A stretch of 64,000 bases of DNA from Thermoflexus sp. (GTDB lineage Bacteria > Chloroflexota > Anaerolineae > Aggregatilineales > Aggregatilineaceae), in the NCBI GenBank assembly GCA_020724465.1, contig DYGX01000008.1:124001-188000 (forward strand), read 5' to 3'. A program made the position numbers and the translations under genes. The notes below the pieces were generated by a model. It saw only the letters and a program-made list of their open reading frames with translations. It ran no database searches and was not told the DNA's origin. Position 1 is the first letter of the stretch. The number at the start of each line of letters is the position of its first letter. Below, in pieces: positions 44,536 to 53,772 of the stretch.

Positions 44536-45123
44536 GTGCCGTTCCAGATCGAAAGCGAGCATTTCGACGGCGAGGTTAAGGTGATCGTGCCGCAGGTGTT
44601 CCCCGATCATCGCGGCTGGTTCATCGAAGCCTATCGCCAGGACAGCTTCGCCGCGCTGGGCATCTTCGACGAATTCGTCCAGCACAACCAGTCCTACTCG
44701 GTGCGGGGCGTGATCCGCGGGCTGCACTTCCAGTGGGACAGGCCGATGGCGAAGCTGATGCGGGCCATCAGCGGGCGGGTGTTCACGGTGGCGGTCGATA
44801 TTCGCAAAGGCTCGCCCACGCTGGGGCAGTGGTTCGGCTGCGAGGTGTCCGCCGAGAACCGGCGCCAGGTGTACGCCACCGCAGGGTTCGCGCGCGGATT
44901 CTGCGTGCTCTCCGAGGCGGCAGAGGTGCATTACCTGTGCAGCGCCTTCTACAACCCGGCGGCGGAAGTCAGCGTGCGCTGGGACGACCCGGCAATCGGC
45001 ATCACATGGCCCGTCAGCGAGCCGATCCTGTCGCGCAAGGACGCCGAGGCCATGACGCTCGACAGGTGGCTGGCTTCGGAAGGCGCCGACCACCTGGCTT
45101 ATGAGGCGAACAGAACGCGATGA
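44536..45123 (+). CDS. rmlC: dTDP-4-dehydrorhamnose 3,5-epimerase (RmlC)
   Basis: The 195-residue cupin shows the RmlC active site: FPDHRGWFIEAYR, the catalytic His in GVIRGLHFQ, Lys in MAKLMRA, Tyr in YLCSAFYNP and Asp in WDDPAIGITWP. It epimerises dTDP-4-dehydro-6-deoxyglucose on the way to dTDP-rhamnose. The start is GTG at 44536 with AAGGAGA nearby. A TATAAT box is at 44470-44475. The stop overlaps the next start in ATGA. No rmlA, rmlB or rmlD is in the window. Confidence 0.9.
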   Translation: MPFQIESEHFDGEVKVIVPQVFPDHRGWFIEAYRQDSFAALGIFDEFVQHNQSYSVRGVIRGLHFQWDRPMAKLMRAISGRVFTVAVDIRKGSPTLGQWFGCEVSAENRRQVYATAGFARGFCVLSEAAEVHYLCSAFYNPAAEVSVRWDDPAIGITWPVSEPILSRKDAEAMTLDRWLASEGADHLAYEANRTR

Positions 45124-46238
45124 CGACGCTCCGCGGCTGCGCGACACCCGAGGCTACCGCCGCCTACGCGGCCCGCTTCGCCGGAGACACCGTGCCCGGT
45201 CACTTCCGCCCCACCACCGACGGGCTGACGATCGCGTCGATCGGCCTTGGCACCTATCTGGGCGATGCCGATGAGGAAACCGACGACAGCTATCAGGCTG
45301 CGATTGAGCGGGCGCTGGCGCTCGGCTGCAATCATCTGGACACCGCCGTGAACTACCGGCTCCAGCACAGCGAGCGCGTACTCGGCCGCGCGCTGCGCGC
45401 CGCCATCAAGCGCGGCGACGTGCGGCGCGAGGAAGTGATCGTTGCCACCAAGGGCGGCTTCGTGCCGTTCGATGGCGCGCTGCCCCCTGACCCCCGCAAA
45501 TGGGTGTACGATCACTACATCGAACCGGGGCTGGCGCACGCCAACGACTTCGCGGCATCCTACCAGCACTGTCTGGCGCCCGCCTTTCTGGACGCCATGA
45601 TCGAGCTAAGCTGCCGCAACCTCGGCGTGGAGACGATTGACATCTACTACCTGCACAACCCCGAGACGCAACGCATCACCAACAGCCACGAGACGTTCCG
45701 CCGCCGGATGCTCGACGCGTTCGAGTGTCTGGAGCAGGCGGTCAGCGCCGGGGCGATCGTGGCCTACGGCACGGCGACCTGGACGGCCTACCGCAGCGCG
45801 CCGACCGCGCCGGACTACGTATCCCTCACCGAATTGATGGGGCTGGCCTACGAGGTGGCGGGCGACGACAACCACTTCCGCTACGTGCAGATGCCCTACA
45901 ACCTGGTGATGACAGAAGCCTTCGCCCTGCAAAACCAGCAGGTCGGCGACGAGTTCCTCAGCCCGATCGAAGCCGCCGAGCGGCTGGGGCTGACGGTGGT
46001 GATCAGCGCCACGCTGAAGCAGGGGTTGCTCGCCAGCCCGTTCATGGCAGATCTGTCGCCCTACTTCCCCGGCGCTGAAACCGACGCGCAGCGCGCCATC
46101 CAGTTCGTGCGCTCGACGCCCGGCGTGGCAAGCGCGCTGGTCGGCATGAGCAGGTCCGCGCACGTCGAGGAGAACCTGGCCCTGCGTCGCCTGCCGCCGG
46201 TCGACCCCGACGTGATTGTGGGGATGTTCGAGCAGTAA
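45120..46238 (+). CDS. Aldo/keto reductase
   Basis: The 372-residue TIM-barrel protein has the AKR tetrad: Asp in HLDTAVNYR (with Tyr following), Lys in VATKGG and His in IYYLHNPETQ. NADPH-site residues lie near the C-terminus (SALVGMSRSAHVEENL). It would reduce a carbonyl or sugar aldehyde. Its 4-bp overlap with rmlC suggests it acts on a deoxysugar or nucleotide-sugar-derived substrate, although AKRs are broad. About 30 residues before the first barrel strand are unusual. Confidence 0.85.
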   Translation: MTTLRGCATPEATAAYAARFAGDTVPGHFRPTTDGLTIASIGLGTYLGDADEETDDSYQAAIERALALGCNHLDTAVNYRLQHSERVLGRALRAAIKRGDVRREEVIVATKGGFVPFDGALPPDPRKWVYDHYIEPGLAHANDFAASYQHCLAPAFLDAMIELSCRNLGVETIDIYYLHNPETQRITNSHETFRRRMLDAFECLEQAVSAGAIVAYGTATWTAYRSAPTAPDYVSLTELMGLAYEVAGDDNHFRYVQMPYNLVMTEAFALQNQQVGDEFLSPIEAAERLGLTVVISATLKQGLLASPFMADLSPYFPGAETDAQRAIQFVRSTPGVASALVGMSRSAHVEENLALRRLPPVDPDVIVGMFEQ

Positions 46239-46242
46239 GCGC

Positions 46243-46272
46243 GCAGGGCGAGCCTGTCGCGGCCCGCCCTGC
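46243..46272. terminator. Hairpin between convergent genes
   Basis: A stem of GCAGGGCG with CGCCCTGC plus three inner pairs after one mismatch. It has no good T-tract. It lies between the aldo/keto reductase and the DHOD-like gene. Confidence 0.4.
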
Positions 46273-46322
46273 CGGTTGAATAGGTTTGCGCCATATCCAG
46301 CGGGCCACGCCCGCCGCCCGGC

Positions 46323-47312
46323 TTACTCCTGCGCCAGCAGAAGCTGCATGTACTGCGCGCGCTCGAACCCGAACGGATCGCGCACGCTCTGCTGGCTGAC
46401 CGCGCCCCGGAACTCGTCCAGCGACGAATAGCCGTGCTCGCCCATCCAGTTCTGCAGGTCGAGCAGCATGGTTGAGATGTACGGCAGGCCGTTGATGAAG
46501 AGCGTCGAGGCAACCTGCACCGCCTTCGCGCCGGCCAGCAAGGCCTTGACCATGTCCTCACCCGTGTGCACGCCCGTGTTCAGGATCAGGTCCAGATTGG
46601 TGCGCCCGTACAGCAACGCCACCCAGCGCAGGGGCAGCTTGAGTTCCTGCGGCGTGCTATAGACCATCTCGTTGACGATTCCCTGCTCCTGGATGTCGAT
46701 GGTCGGCTGCAGGAAGCGGTTGAATAGCACCACCGCGTCCGCCCCGGCAGCCTCGAGCTGCTTGACCAGGTGCGCAATCGAGGTGTAGAACGGACTGAGC
46801 TTGACGGCGACCGGGATGTCGACCGCCTGCTTGACACTGGCGACAATATCGACCAGCCGCTTCTCAAGCTCCGCGCCGGGCACATTCGGGTCCGCCGCGA
46901 CGTAGTAATAGTTGATCTCCAGGCCGTCGATGCCGGTTTCGGCGAGCTGCCGGGCGTAGTTCACCCACGAGCCGGGCGTGACGGCGTTGAGGCTGGCGAA
47001 GATCGGCATGGCGACCGCGCGGCGTGTTTTCTCGACCCACATCATGTGCTCGCGCCCGCCACCAAAATCGATCGGCGGGTAGAACGAGGAGTGGATTTCA
47101 GGCGAGATGTTCGCCGCCCGCTCCAGAAAATCGGCCATGGTCGTGTCGTCGTGCTGGATCTGCTCTTCGAACAACGAGCGGATCACCAGCGCTCCGGCCC
47201 CATACTCTTCACAGCGCTTGATTTTATCGACGTAGTTGGAGATGGCGCTGGCAGCAACCACCAAGGGGTTTTTCAGCGGCACACCCATGTAAGTCGTGGA
47301 AAGATCGGCCAT
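46323..47312 (-). CDS. Dihydroorotate-dehydrogenase-like flavoprotein
   Basis: The 329-residue TIM-barrel protein matches the DHOD-like family (STTYMGVPLKNPLVVAASAIS at the start, GIDGLEINYYYVAADP, PVAVKLSPFYTSI). It lacks the typical catalytic-loop context of class 1A/1B/2 DHODs and no pyrD partner is nearby. It is therefore probably a general dihydropyrimidine- or orotate-like oxidoreductase. The ATG at 47312 is preceded by AAGGAG. It diverges from csoR. Confidence 0.8.
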   Translation of the reverse strand: MADLSTTYMGVPLKNPLVVAASAISNYVDKIKRCEEYGAGALVIRSLFEEQIQHDDTTMADFLERAANISPEIHSSFYPPIDFGGGREHMMWVEKTRRAVAMPIFASLNAVTPGSWVNYARQLAETGIDGLEINYYYVAADPNVPGAELEKRLVDIVASVKQAVDIPVAVKLSPFYTSIAHLVKQLEAAGADAVVLFNRFLQPTIDIQEQGIVNEMVYSTPQELKLPLRWVALLYGRTNLDLILNTGVHTGEDMVKALLAGAKAVQVASTLFINGLPYISTMLLDLQNWMGEHGYSSLDEFRGAVSQQSVRDPFGFERAQYMQLLLAQE

Positions 47313-47446
47313 TTTGACTCCTTGAAATCCACTCTCTTAACATTAGTCACTATACCCTGAGACGCTGCGGTGACTCAGTGACAAATACTAGCCCCTGCCC
47401 GTGATGATAGGCATGATTTGGGATCGGGCGGGGGCGGGCTGCCGGC

Positions 47447-47475
47447 TTGACAGCGCCGCCCGCCGGCGCTATCAT
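47447..47475 (+). promoter_or_regulatory. Promoter of the csoR-copZ-copA operon
   Basis: TTGACA, 17 bp, TATCAT. The spacer is a GC-rich near-dyad (AGCGCCG...CCGGCGCT). Confidence 0.8.
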
Positions 47476-47487
47476 CTGTCATCATAC

Positions 47488-47508
47488 CCCCACCCCCAGG
47501 GGGTGGGG
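47488..47508. promoter_or_regulatory. CsoR operator
   Basis: CCCCACCCCC, A, GGGGGTGGGG: a perfect 10-bp G/C-tract dyad like known CsoR/RcnR-type sites. It starts 12 bp after the -10 box, so bound CsoR blocks the promoter until copper releases it. Confidence 0.75.
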
Positions 47509-47531
47509 CCGGGTTTGACGGAAGGTCAGAG

Positions 47532-47810
47532 ATGGACGAGCAAACACGCGCCGACGCGATCCATCGCCTCAAGAGCGTCGCCGGGCACGTCAACGGCATC
47601 ATCAAGATGCTCGAAGACGACCGCTATTGCATCGACGTGATCAAGCAGATCCAGGCGGCCCAGACCGCGCTGGCCCGCGTCAGCGAGAGTATCCTCGACG
47701 CCCACCTGCGTACCTGTGTCACGACCGCCATTCAGGGCGACGAGGCCGCCGAGCGCGAGCGTGTGCTTTCCGAGATCACCGAGGTCTTCCGTCACACCAG
47801 CCGGTCCTGA
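47532..47810 (+). CDS. csoR: Copper-sensing repressor CsoR
   Basis: The 92-residue all-helical protein fits the CsoR/RcnR/FrmR family. The copper-binding C-H-C set is visible: Cys33 (YCIDVIKQI), His58 and Cys62 (DAHLRTC). Loss of DNA binding on Cu(I) derepresses copper efflux. The genes that follow are a copper chaperone and a copper ATPase, which supports CsoR over FrmR or RcnR. A palindromic operator lies 24 bp upstream of the start. Confidence 0.92.
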   Translation: MDEQTRADAIHRLKSVAGHVNGIIKMLEDDRYCIDVIKQIQAAQTALARVSESILDAHLRTCVTTAIQGDEAAERERVLSEITEVFRHTSRS

Positions 47811-47868
47811 CCGGCCTTTGCCATCGCATCCTGCCCTCACCGGCACGTACAAGGAGCAACGAGACATC

Positions 47869-48099
47869 ATGCCCAGCAAGACTTTCACCGTACCCAATAT
47901 CTCATGCGGTCACTGCACGCGCACGATCGAGAATGAGCTGAGCGAGCTGGCCGGCGTGCGGCGCGTTCAGGCGGACGAGGCGACGCGCGTCGTCACGGTG
48001 GAATGGGACGCCCCCGCCACCTGGGAGCAAATCGACGCGCTGCTGCACGAAATCAACTATCCCCCCGCGCCGGAAGACAGCCTGACGGTTCTGAACTAG
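47869..48099 (+). CDS. copZ: Copper chaperone CopZ (HMA domain)
   Basis: The 76-residue heavy-metal-associated domain has the metal site ISCGHC (Cys13, Cys16). It would carry Cu(I) to the adjacent CopA ATPase. The ATG at 47869 is preceded by AAGGAG. It lies 58 bp after csoR and 49 bp before copA. Confidence 0.92.
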   Translation: MPSKTFTVPNISCGHCTRTIENELSELAGVRRVQADEATRVVTVEWDAPATWEQIDALLHEINYPPAPEDSLTVLN

Positions 48100-48148
48100 G
48101 CGCGGCAGCGCGGTTGCGGCCAGGAGCCGGATCGCACGAGGAGCAAGC

Positions 48149-50587
48149 ATGAGCGAAAAACAACTCACCCTGCCGGTAACCGGCATGACCTGCGCCAACT
48201 GCGTCGCGACGGTCGAGCGCAACGTCCGCAAGCTGGAAGGCGTGCGCGAGGCGAATGTGAACTTCGCCAGCGAGCGCCTCAGCCTGGTCTACGACGATGC
48301 GCTGCTCAGCACCGCCGACATCATCGCACGCGTGCGCAAGGCAGGGTATGACGTCCCTGAGCGGACGGTCGAGCTGGCCGTGGTGGGGATGGACTGCGTC
48401 AATTGCGCGCAGAGCGTCGAGCGGGCGCTGCGCAAGCTGGACGGCGTGATCGAAGCCAACGTCAACTTCGCCAGCGAGCGCGCGACCGTCCGCCTGACGC
48501 CGGGTGTCACACGCGAGATGCTGGTCGGCGCGGTCCGCAAGGCCGGCTATGACGTGATCGAGGCCGCGGGATTGGGCGCGCTCGAAGACGCCGAGCAGGC
48601 CGCCCGCGACGCCGAGATCCGCATGCACCTGCGCAATGTGATCCTCGGCGCTCTGTTCACCATCCCGCTCTTTGTGCTCAGCATGGGCCGCGACTTCAAC
48701 CTGTTCGGCCACTGGGCGCACGCGTCGTGGGTCAACTACCTGTTCTGGGCCATGGCGACGCCGGTTCAGTTCTACGTCGGGCGCGAGTTCTACACCGGCG
48801 CGGTCAAATCGATCCGCAACGGCTCGGCCAACATGGACGTGCTGGTCGCGCTCGGCTCCAGCGCCGCCTATTTCTACAGTGTCGTGGTCACGCTTGGGCT
48901 GCTGGACGGGCACGTCTATTTCGAGACGTCCGCCTCGATCATCACCCTGATCATGACCGGCAAGCTGATGGAGTCGATCGCCAAAGGGCGCACCAGCGCC
49001 GCGATCAAGAAGCTGATCGGCCTGCGCGCCAAGACGGCGCGCGTCGTGCGCGGCGGGGCCGAGATCGATATCCCGGTCGAGGACGTGCGCGTCGGCGACG
49101 TCGTGCTGGTCCGCCCCGGCGAGAAGATCCCGGTTGACGGCGTCGTGCTCGAAGGCCGCAGCGCGGTCGACGAGAGCATGATCACCGGCGAGAGCCTGCC
49201 GGTCGACAAGGGACCCGGTGACACGGTCATCGGCGCGACGATCAACAAGCAGGGGCTGCTCAGGTTCGAGGCGACCCGCGTCGGGCGCGAGACCGCGCTG
49301 GCGCAGATCATCCGCCTGGTCGAGCAGGCTCAGGGCAGCAAGGCGCCGATCCAGCGGCTGGCCGACCAGGTGTCGGCGGTGTTCGTGCCGCTGGTGGTGG
49401 CGATCGCTCTGCTGACGCTCGGAATCTGGATCGGCGTGACAGGCGAGTTCACGCCGTCGCTGGTGCGCATGATCGCCGTGCTGGTGATCGCCTGCCCCTG
49501 CGCGATGGGCCTCGCCACACCCACCGCGATCATGGTCGGCATGGGCAAGGGCGCCGAGAACGGCATCCTGTTCAAGAGCAGCGAGGCGCTGGAGCGCGCC
49601 CACAAGCTGACCGCGATCGTGTTGGACAAGACCGGCACGCTGACGCGCGGCGAGCCAACCGTGACGGATGTGATCGTGAGCAGCAGCGCCAACGGGTACG
49701 ATGAAGGGACGCTGATCGCCCTGGCCGCCAGCGCCGAGCGCGGCAGCGAGCACCCGCTGGGCGAAGCGATCGTCCGCGCGGCGACCGAGCGCGCGCTGCC
49801 CCTCGCCGAGCCGCACCGCTTCGAGGCAATCACCGGGCAAGGCGTCCGCGCCGAGATCGAGGGGCGGACCGTGCTGGTCGGCAATCTGGCGCTGATGCAG
49901 GCCCAGGCCGTCCATCTGAACGGGCTGGAAGCCGAGGCGCAGCGCCTGCAAGGCGAAGCCAAGACCGCGATGTGGCTGGCAGTTGACGGGCAGGCCAGCG
50001 CCGTGATCGCCGTGGCGGACACGATCAAGGACGGCTCGGCGGAAGCCGTGCGCCAGATGCACGAGCTGGGCCTGACGGTTGTCATGATGACCGGCGACAA
50101 CCAGGCGACTGCCGACGCCATCGCGCGCCAGGTGGGCATCGACCGCGTCTTCGCGGAAGTGCAGCCCGGCGACAAGGCGGCCTATGTCCGGCAGCTTCAG
50201 CAGGAAGGCTACATCGTCGGCATGGTCGGCGATGGGATCAACGACGCGCCCGCGCTGGCCCAGGCCGACGTGGGCATCGCGATCGGCACCGGGACCGACG
50301 TGGCGATGGAAGTCGCCGACGTGACGCTGATCGGTGGCGACCTGCGCGGCGTGCCGCGCGCCATCGCGCTCAGCAAGCGCACCGTGCGCACCATCAAGGA
50401 AAACCTGTTCTGGGCGTTCGGCTACAACGTGACGCTGATCCCGGTGGCGGCGGGTGTGCTGGCCCCGTTCGCCTGGGCGCCGGAACTGCTGCGCCATCTG
50501 CACCCGATCCTGGCGGCGTTCGCCATGGCAGCCAGCGACGTGTGCGTCATCGGCAACAGCCTGCGCCTGCGGCGCGTCAAGCTCTAA
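48149..50587 (+). CDS. copA: Copper-exporting P1B-type ATPase CopA
   Basis: The 812-residue protein has two N-terminal HMA domains (GMTCANC with Cys15/18, GMDCVNC with Cys83/86) and the P1B transmembrane core with the Cu(I) motif ACPCAMG near residue 450. It also has TGES, the phosphorylation motif DKTGT, SEHPLG with the P1B His-Pro, and [10 protein letters not shown]. It pumps Cu(I) out of the cytoplasm. Full length for the family. It is the last gene of the csoR operon and is followed by a strong palindrome at 50626. Confidence 0.96.
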   Translation: MSEKQLTLPVTGMTCANCVATVERNVRKLEGVREANVNFASERLSLVYDDALLSTADIIARVRKAGYDVPERTVELAVVGMDCVNCAQSVERALRKLDGVIEANVNFASERATVRLTPGVTREMLVGAVRKAGYDVIEAAGLGALEDAEQAARDAEIRMHLRNVILGALFTIPLFVLSMGRDFNLFGHWAHASWVNYLFWAMATPVQFYVGREFYTGAVKSIRNGSANMDVLVALGSSAAYFYSVVVTLGLLDGHVYFETSASIITLIMTGKLMESIAKGRTSAAIKKLIGLRAKTARVVRGGAEIDIPVEDVRVGDVVLVRPGEKIPVDGVVLEGRSAVDESMITGESLPVDKGPGDTVIGATINKQGLLRFEATRVGRETALAQIIRLVEQAQGSKAPIQRLADQVSAVFVPLVVAIALLTLGIWIGVTGEFTPSLVRMIAVLVIACPCAMGLATPTAIMVGMGKGAENGILFKSSEALERAHKLTAIVLDKTGTLTRGEPTVTDVIVSSSANGYDEGTLIALAASAERGSEHPLGEAIVRAATERALPLAEPHRFEAITGQGVRAEIEGRTVLVGNLALMQAQAVHLNGLEAEAQRLQGEAKTAMWLAVDGQASAVIAVADTIKDGSAEAVRQMHELGLTVVMMTGDNQATADAIARQVGIDRVFAEVQPGDKAAYVRQLQQEGYIVGMVGDGINDAPALAQADVGIAIGTGTDVAMEVADVTLIGGDLRGVPRAIALSKRTVRTIKENLFWAFGYNVTLIPVAAGVLAPFAWAPELLRHLHPILAAFAMAASDVCVIGNSLRLRRVKL

Positions 50588-50625
50588 CCGCGGGCTGCAG
50601 CGCGCGAAAGCGAATAGCGGGAAGT

Positions 50626-50657
50626 ACACGCGGGTGATGCGCGCATCGCCCGCGTGT
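50626..50657 (+). terminator. Palindromic terminator after copA
   Basis: A 32-bp near-perfect palindrome (ACACGCGGGTGATGCG with CGCATCGCCCGCGTGT, one T-G pair) followed by TTATCTTG. It ends the copper operon; no other clear feature is in the 282-bp gap to the next gene. Confidence 0.6.
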
Positions 50658-50869
50658 TATCTTGCCGGCGCTCGGCGCCGGGCCAGCGGAAGTCCAACGT
50701 GAGGCAGGCTGGCCGTTCCCTTGGCTGACCGCCAACTGTTTGCGGCCAATTGCTCGTTCTTGTGTTATCACTTCTCATTACCGGCCCCGCGAAAATTTGC
50801 CAGCGCGCGCATCTGCTCGTAAGCTAATCCGGTACACTGGCACGGTCAGGGTTCAACACACGAGGGACC

Positions 50870-52564
50870 ATGCGGGATTTACTGCCCACTTTGCTCGAAT
50901 ACGACCCGGGCATGCTGGCAATCATCGCACACCGCTGGGACGTCGACATCGCGCAGCTTGACAAGCGTGAAGCAGCCGAGGCGCTCGCCGCCGCCATGCT
51001 CGACCCGGCGCGAGCCGAGCAGGAGTGGAAGCGTCTGACAGACGCCGAGCGCGGCGCGCTGCAAACCCTGCTCAGCGCGCGCGACCACAAAATGCCCGAA
51101 GCGCAGTTCAGCCGCTTCTTCGGCGAGATCCGCCAGATGGGGCCGGGCCGCCGCGACCGCGAAAAGCCGCATCTGCACCCGGCCAGCGTGGCCGAGACGC
51201 TCTACTACCGTGGGCTGCTGGCGACAGCCTACGACCAGGCCAAGACCGGCGGCCAGCTTTTCGCCTATGTGCCCGCCGACCTGGCCGCTGTGCTGCCCAC
51301 CCACGCCACCGGCTACGATCTCGACGCCAGCGCCGCCGCGCTCCCGCACGAGCGCGGGCAGTTTGAGCCGCAGACCGTCCAGCCGGCGACGACGACGCTG
51401 GTCGATGACCTGACCACCCTGCTGGCCTACCTGCAGCTCGTCCCGACTCCGTCCGACAAAGAAGGGCTGTTCGGGCAAATCGCCGAGGATCTGAGCGATC
51501 GCTGGCTGGGCGAGGTGCACCCCGCCCGCACCGCCCTGTTGGTGACGCTGGCCGGCAGTCTGGGCCTGGCTGCCAGCGATCGCGGCGTGTTCAAGCCGGT
51601 GCCCGGCAACGCGCGCGCCTGGCTGGAGCGCACCCGCCCGCAGCAGGTGCGCGCCCTGGCAGAAGGCTGGCGCGCCAGCACCCTGTTCAATGACCTGTGG
51701 CACACCCCCGGCCTCAAGCCCGAAGACACCGGCTGGCGCAACGACCCCCTGCTCGCCCGCCAGACCGTGCTGACCTTTCTGGAGATGGTCCCGCCCGACG
51801 ACTGGTGGCCAGTTGCCCGTTTCATCGAGATGGTCAAGGCCGACGAGCCGGACTTCCAGCGCCCGGCAGGGGATTACGAAAGCTGGTACATCCGCGACGC
51901 AGCCACCGGCGAGTACCTGCGCGGCTTCGAAAGCTGGGACCGCGTCGACGGTGCGGTGCTGTGGTTCATGCTGACCGGGCCGATGCACTGGCTGGGGCTG
52001 ACCGATCTGGGCGACGAGGGCGCGCTGTGCCGCCTGACGGTCTACGGGCGCGCGCTGGTGGGCGCCACCGACTGGCCGGACCGCCCCGAAGAGCGCGAGC
52101 ACATCACCATCCAGCCGGACGGGACGATCCTCGCGTCGCGCACGGTCAGCCGCTACGAGCGCTTCCAACTGGCGCGCATCACCGAATGGGGTCCGGCGGG
52201 CGACCCGTATGTCTACTATTTGACGGCCAGCGGGCTGCAACGCGCGACCGCGCAGGGCATCGGGCCGGACGTAATCCGCCCGTTCCTGAAGCGGGCGAGC
52301 GGCGCCGAGCTGCCCGCCTCGATCCACCGGCTGCTGGAGCAGTGGGAGCGCGGCGGGGGCACCGAAGCGCGCCTGACGCGGGCCGTTGTGCTGCGCATCG
52401 CTTCCGAGGAGACGATGAAATTCGTGACCGAAACACCGGAGCTGCGCCGCTATCTCGGCGCACAGCTTGGCCCCACCGCCGTACTGGTTCGCCCCGGTCA
52501 GGAAGATGCCCTGGCCTCGGCCCTGCAGGCACACGGCATCCTGGTGACGTTCGATGAAGCCTGA
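50870..52564 (+). CDS. Helicase-associated (XPB/Ssl2 C-terminal-like) protein
   Basis: The 564-residue protein lacks Walker A/B ATPase motifs. Its C-terminal third (HITIQPDGTILASRTVSRYERFQLARITEW, YYLTASGLQRA, HRLLEQWE, VVLRIASEE, a GPTAVLVRP strand) resembles the 'helicase conserved C-terminal' domain of Ssl2/XPB-like bacterial proteins. The N-terminal part is helical and unrecognised. A DNA- or RNA-related role is likely, but a helicase activity is not expected from this sequence. It overlaps the next gene by 11 bp and heads a four-gene unit. Confidence 0.6.
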   Translation: MRDLLPTLLEYDPGMLAIIAHRWDVDIAQLDKREAAEALAAAMLDPARAEQEWKRLTDAERGALQTLLSARDHKMPEAQFSRFFGEIRQMGPGRRDREKPHLHPASVAETLYYRGLLATAYDQAKTGGQLFAYVPADLAAVLPTHATGYDLDASAAALPHERGQFEPQTVQPATTTLVDDLTTLLAYLQLVPTPSDKEGLFGQIAEDLSDRWLGEVHPARTALLVTLAGSLGLAASDRGVFKPVPGNARAWLERTRPQQVRALAEGWRASTLFNDLWHTPGLKPEDTGWRNDPLLARQTVLTFLEMVPPDDWWPVARFIEMVKADEPDFQRPAGDYESWYIRDAATGEYLRGFESWDRVDGAVLWFMLTGPMHWLGLTDLGDEGALCRLTVYGRALVGATDWPDRPEEREHITIQPDGTILASRTVSRYERFQLARITEWGPAGDPYVYYLTASGLQRATAQGIGPDVIRPFLKRASGAELPASIHRLLEQWERGGGTEARLTRAVVLRIASEETMKFVTETPELRRYLGAQLGPTAVLVRPGQEDALASALQAHGILVTFDEA

Positions 52565-53768
52565 GACACCCGCCGAATCCATCACGCTCAACACTCCGCC
52601 GCGCGCCCTGTTCGACGCTTTCACGGCTGCGTTCCCCGGCCGTGCGCCGGAGATCATCGCCCGTGCTCCGGGCCGGATCAACCTGCTCGGCGGGCACGTC
52701 GACATTCAAGACGGGCTGGTGATCAACATCGCCATCGACCGCGGGATCTGGCTGGCCGCGGCCCGCGGGCAGCCCGGAATCGCCCGGCTCTACGCCAGCG
52801 ATCTGGGCGAATCCGTCACGCTGCGCCTGGCCGATCTGGACACCCGCACCGATGCCGACGGCCGCGATCTACCGCGCTGGGCGCGCTACCCGGCGGGTGT
52901 CGCCTGGGCGCTGGACCGGCTCGGCGTGCCCATCGCCGGGATGGACGCGGCCTTTCTGGGCAGCCTGGCGATGCGCGCCGGGCTCAGCTCGTCGGCTGCC
53001 GTCGAGATGGCCTTCGCCGTCGCCTGGCAGGCGCTGGGCGGCTGGACGCTGCCCTGCAGCGATCTGGCGCTGGCGGGGCGCGAAGCCGAGCGAGGCTATA
53101 TGGCCATCGGCACCGGCATCCAGGATCAGTTCACCGTGCTGTGCGCGCAGCGCGGGCAAACCCTCTGGCTGGACTGCCGCAGCCTGGCGCATGAGGCGAT
53201 CCCGCTGCCCGACGGGGCGCGCGTCGTCGTCTGCGATACGCTCACCCGGCGCGAGCTGGTCAGTTCCAGTTACAACGGGCGCTCGGCGGACTGCCAGGCG
53301 GCAGTGCGCGTCATAGCCGCCGAGGAGCCGGGGATACGAATGCTGCGCGACGTCTCCGCCGGGCTGCTCGACGCTTTTCGCCCGCGCCTGACCGATGCCC
53401 AGTTCCGCCGCTCGCGCCATGTCGTCAGCGAGATCGGGCGCGTGGGCGAGGGCCGGGCCGCGCTGGCGGCGGGCGATCTGGCGGCGTTCGGCGAGCTGAT
53501 GAACCGCTCGTATTGGAGCGCGCGGGACGACTACGGCAGCAGCTCGCCCGCGCTGGACGCGATGTGGCAGGCGGCGACCGGCCACCCGGCCTGCTATGGC
53601 GCGCGCTACACGGGGGGTGGCGAGGCCGGGGCGGTCGTCGCGCTGGTCCAGGCAGACGCCGTCGACCACTTTATCGCGCACACCCGCGCTGCCTTTCACG
53701 CGCTGACCGGCCGCGAAGGCCAGTTCTTCACCGCGCACCCGGTCGAGGGCGCGAGTGTGATCGCCTAA
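52554..53768 (+). CDS. GHMP-family sugar kinase (galactokinase-like)
   Basis: The 404-residue GHMP kinase resembles galactokinase. The ATP loop is in AGLSSSAAVEMA and the catalytic Asp lies in GTGIQDQF. The sugar-binding motif APGRINLLGGHVD has Gly47 where galactokinases have Glu (GEH). That Glu contacts the sugar in galactokinase, so substrate specificity may differ; a related sugar, arabinose-like or otherwise, is possible. It overlaps the helicase-associated gene by 11 bp and ends 4 bp before the next gene. Confidence 0.8.
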   Translation: MKPETPAESITLNTPPRALFDAFTAAFPGRAPEIIARAPGRINLLGGHVDIQDGLVINIAIDRGIWLAAARGQPGIARLYASDLGESVTLRLADLDTRTDADGRDLPRWARYPAGVAWALDRLGVPIAGMDAAFLGSLAMRAGLSSSAAVEMAFAVAWQALGGWTLPCSDLALAGREAERGYMAIGTGIQDQFTVLCAQRGQTLWLDCRSLAHEAIPLPDGARVVVCDTLTRRELVSSSYNGRSADCQAAVRVIAAEEPGIRMLRDVSAGLLDAFRPRLTDAQFRRSRHVVSEIGRVGEGRAALAAGDLAAFGELMNRSYWSARDDYGSSSPALDAMWQAATGHPACYGARYTGGGEAGAVVALVQADAVDHFIAHTRAAFHALTGREGQFFTAHPVEGASVIA

Positions 53769-53772
53769 CCCC

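Noticed and set aside
48053-50629. An 858-codon minus-strand open frame over copA
   Set aside because: Antisense to CopA with a low-complexity His/Arg/Gln/Ala composition and no recognisable domains.
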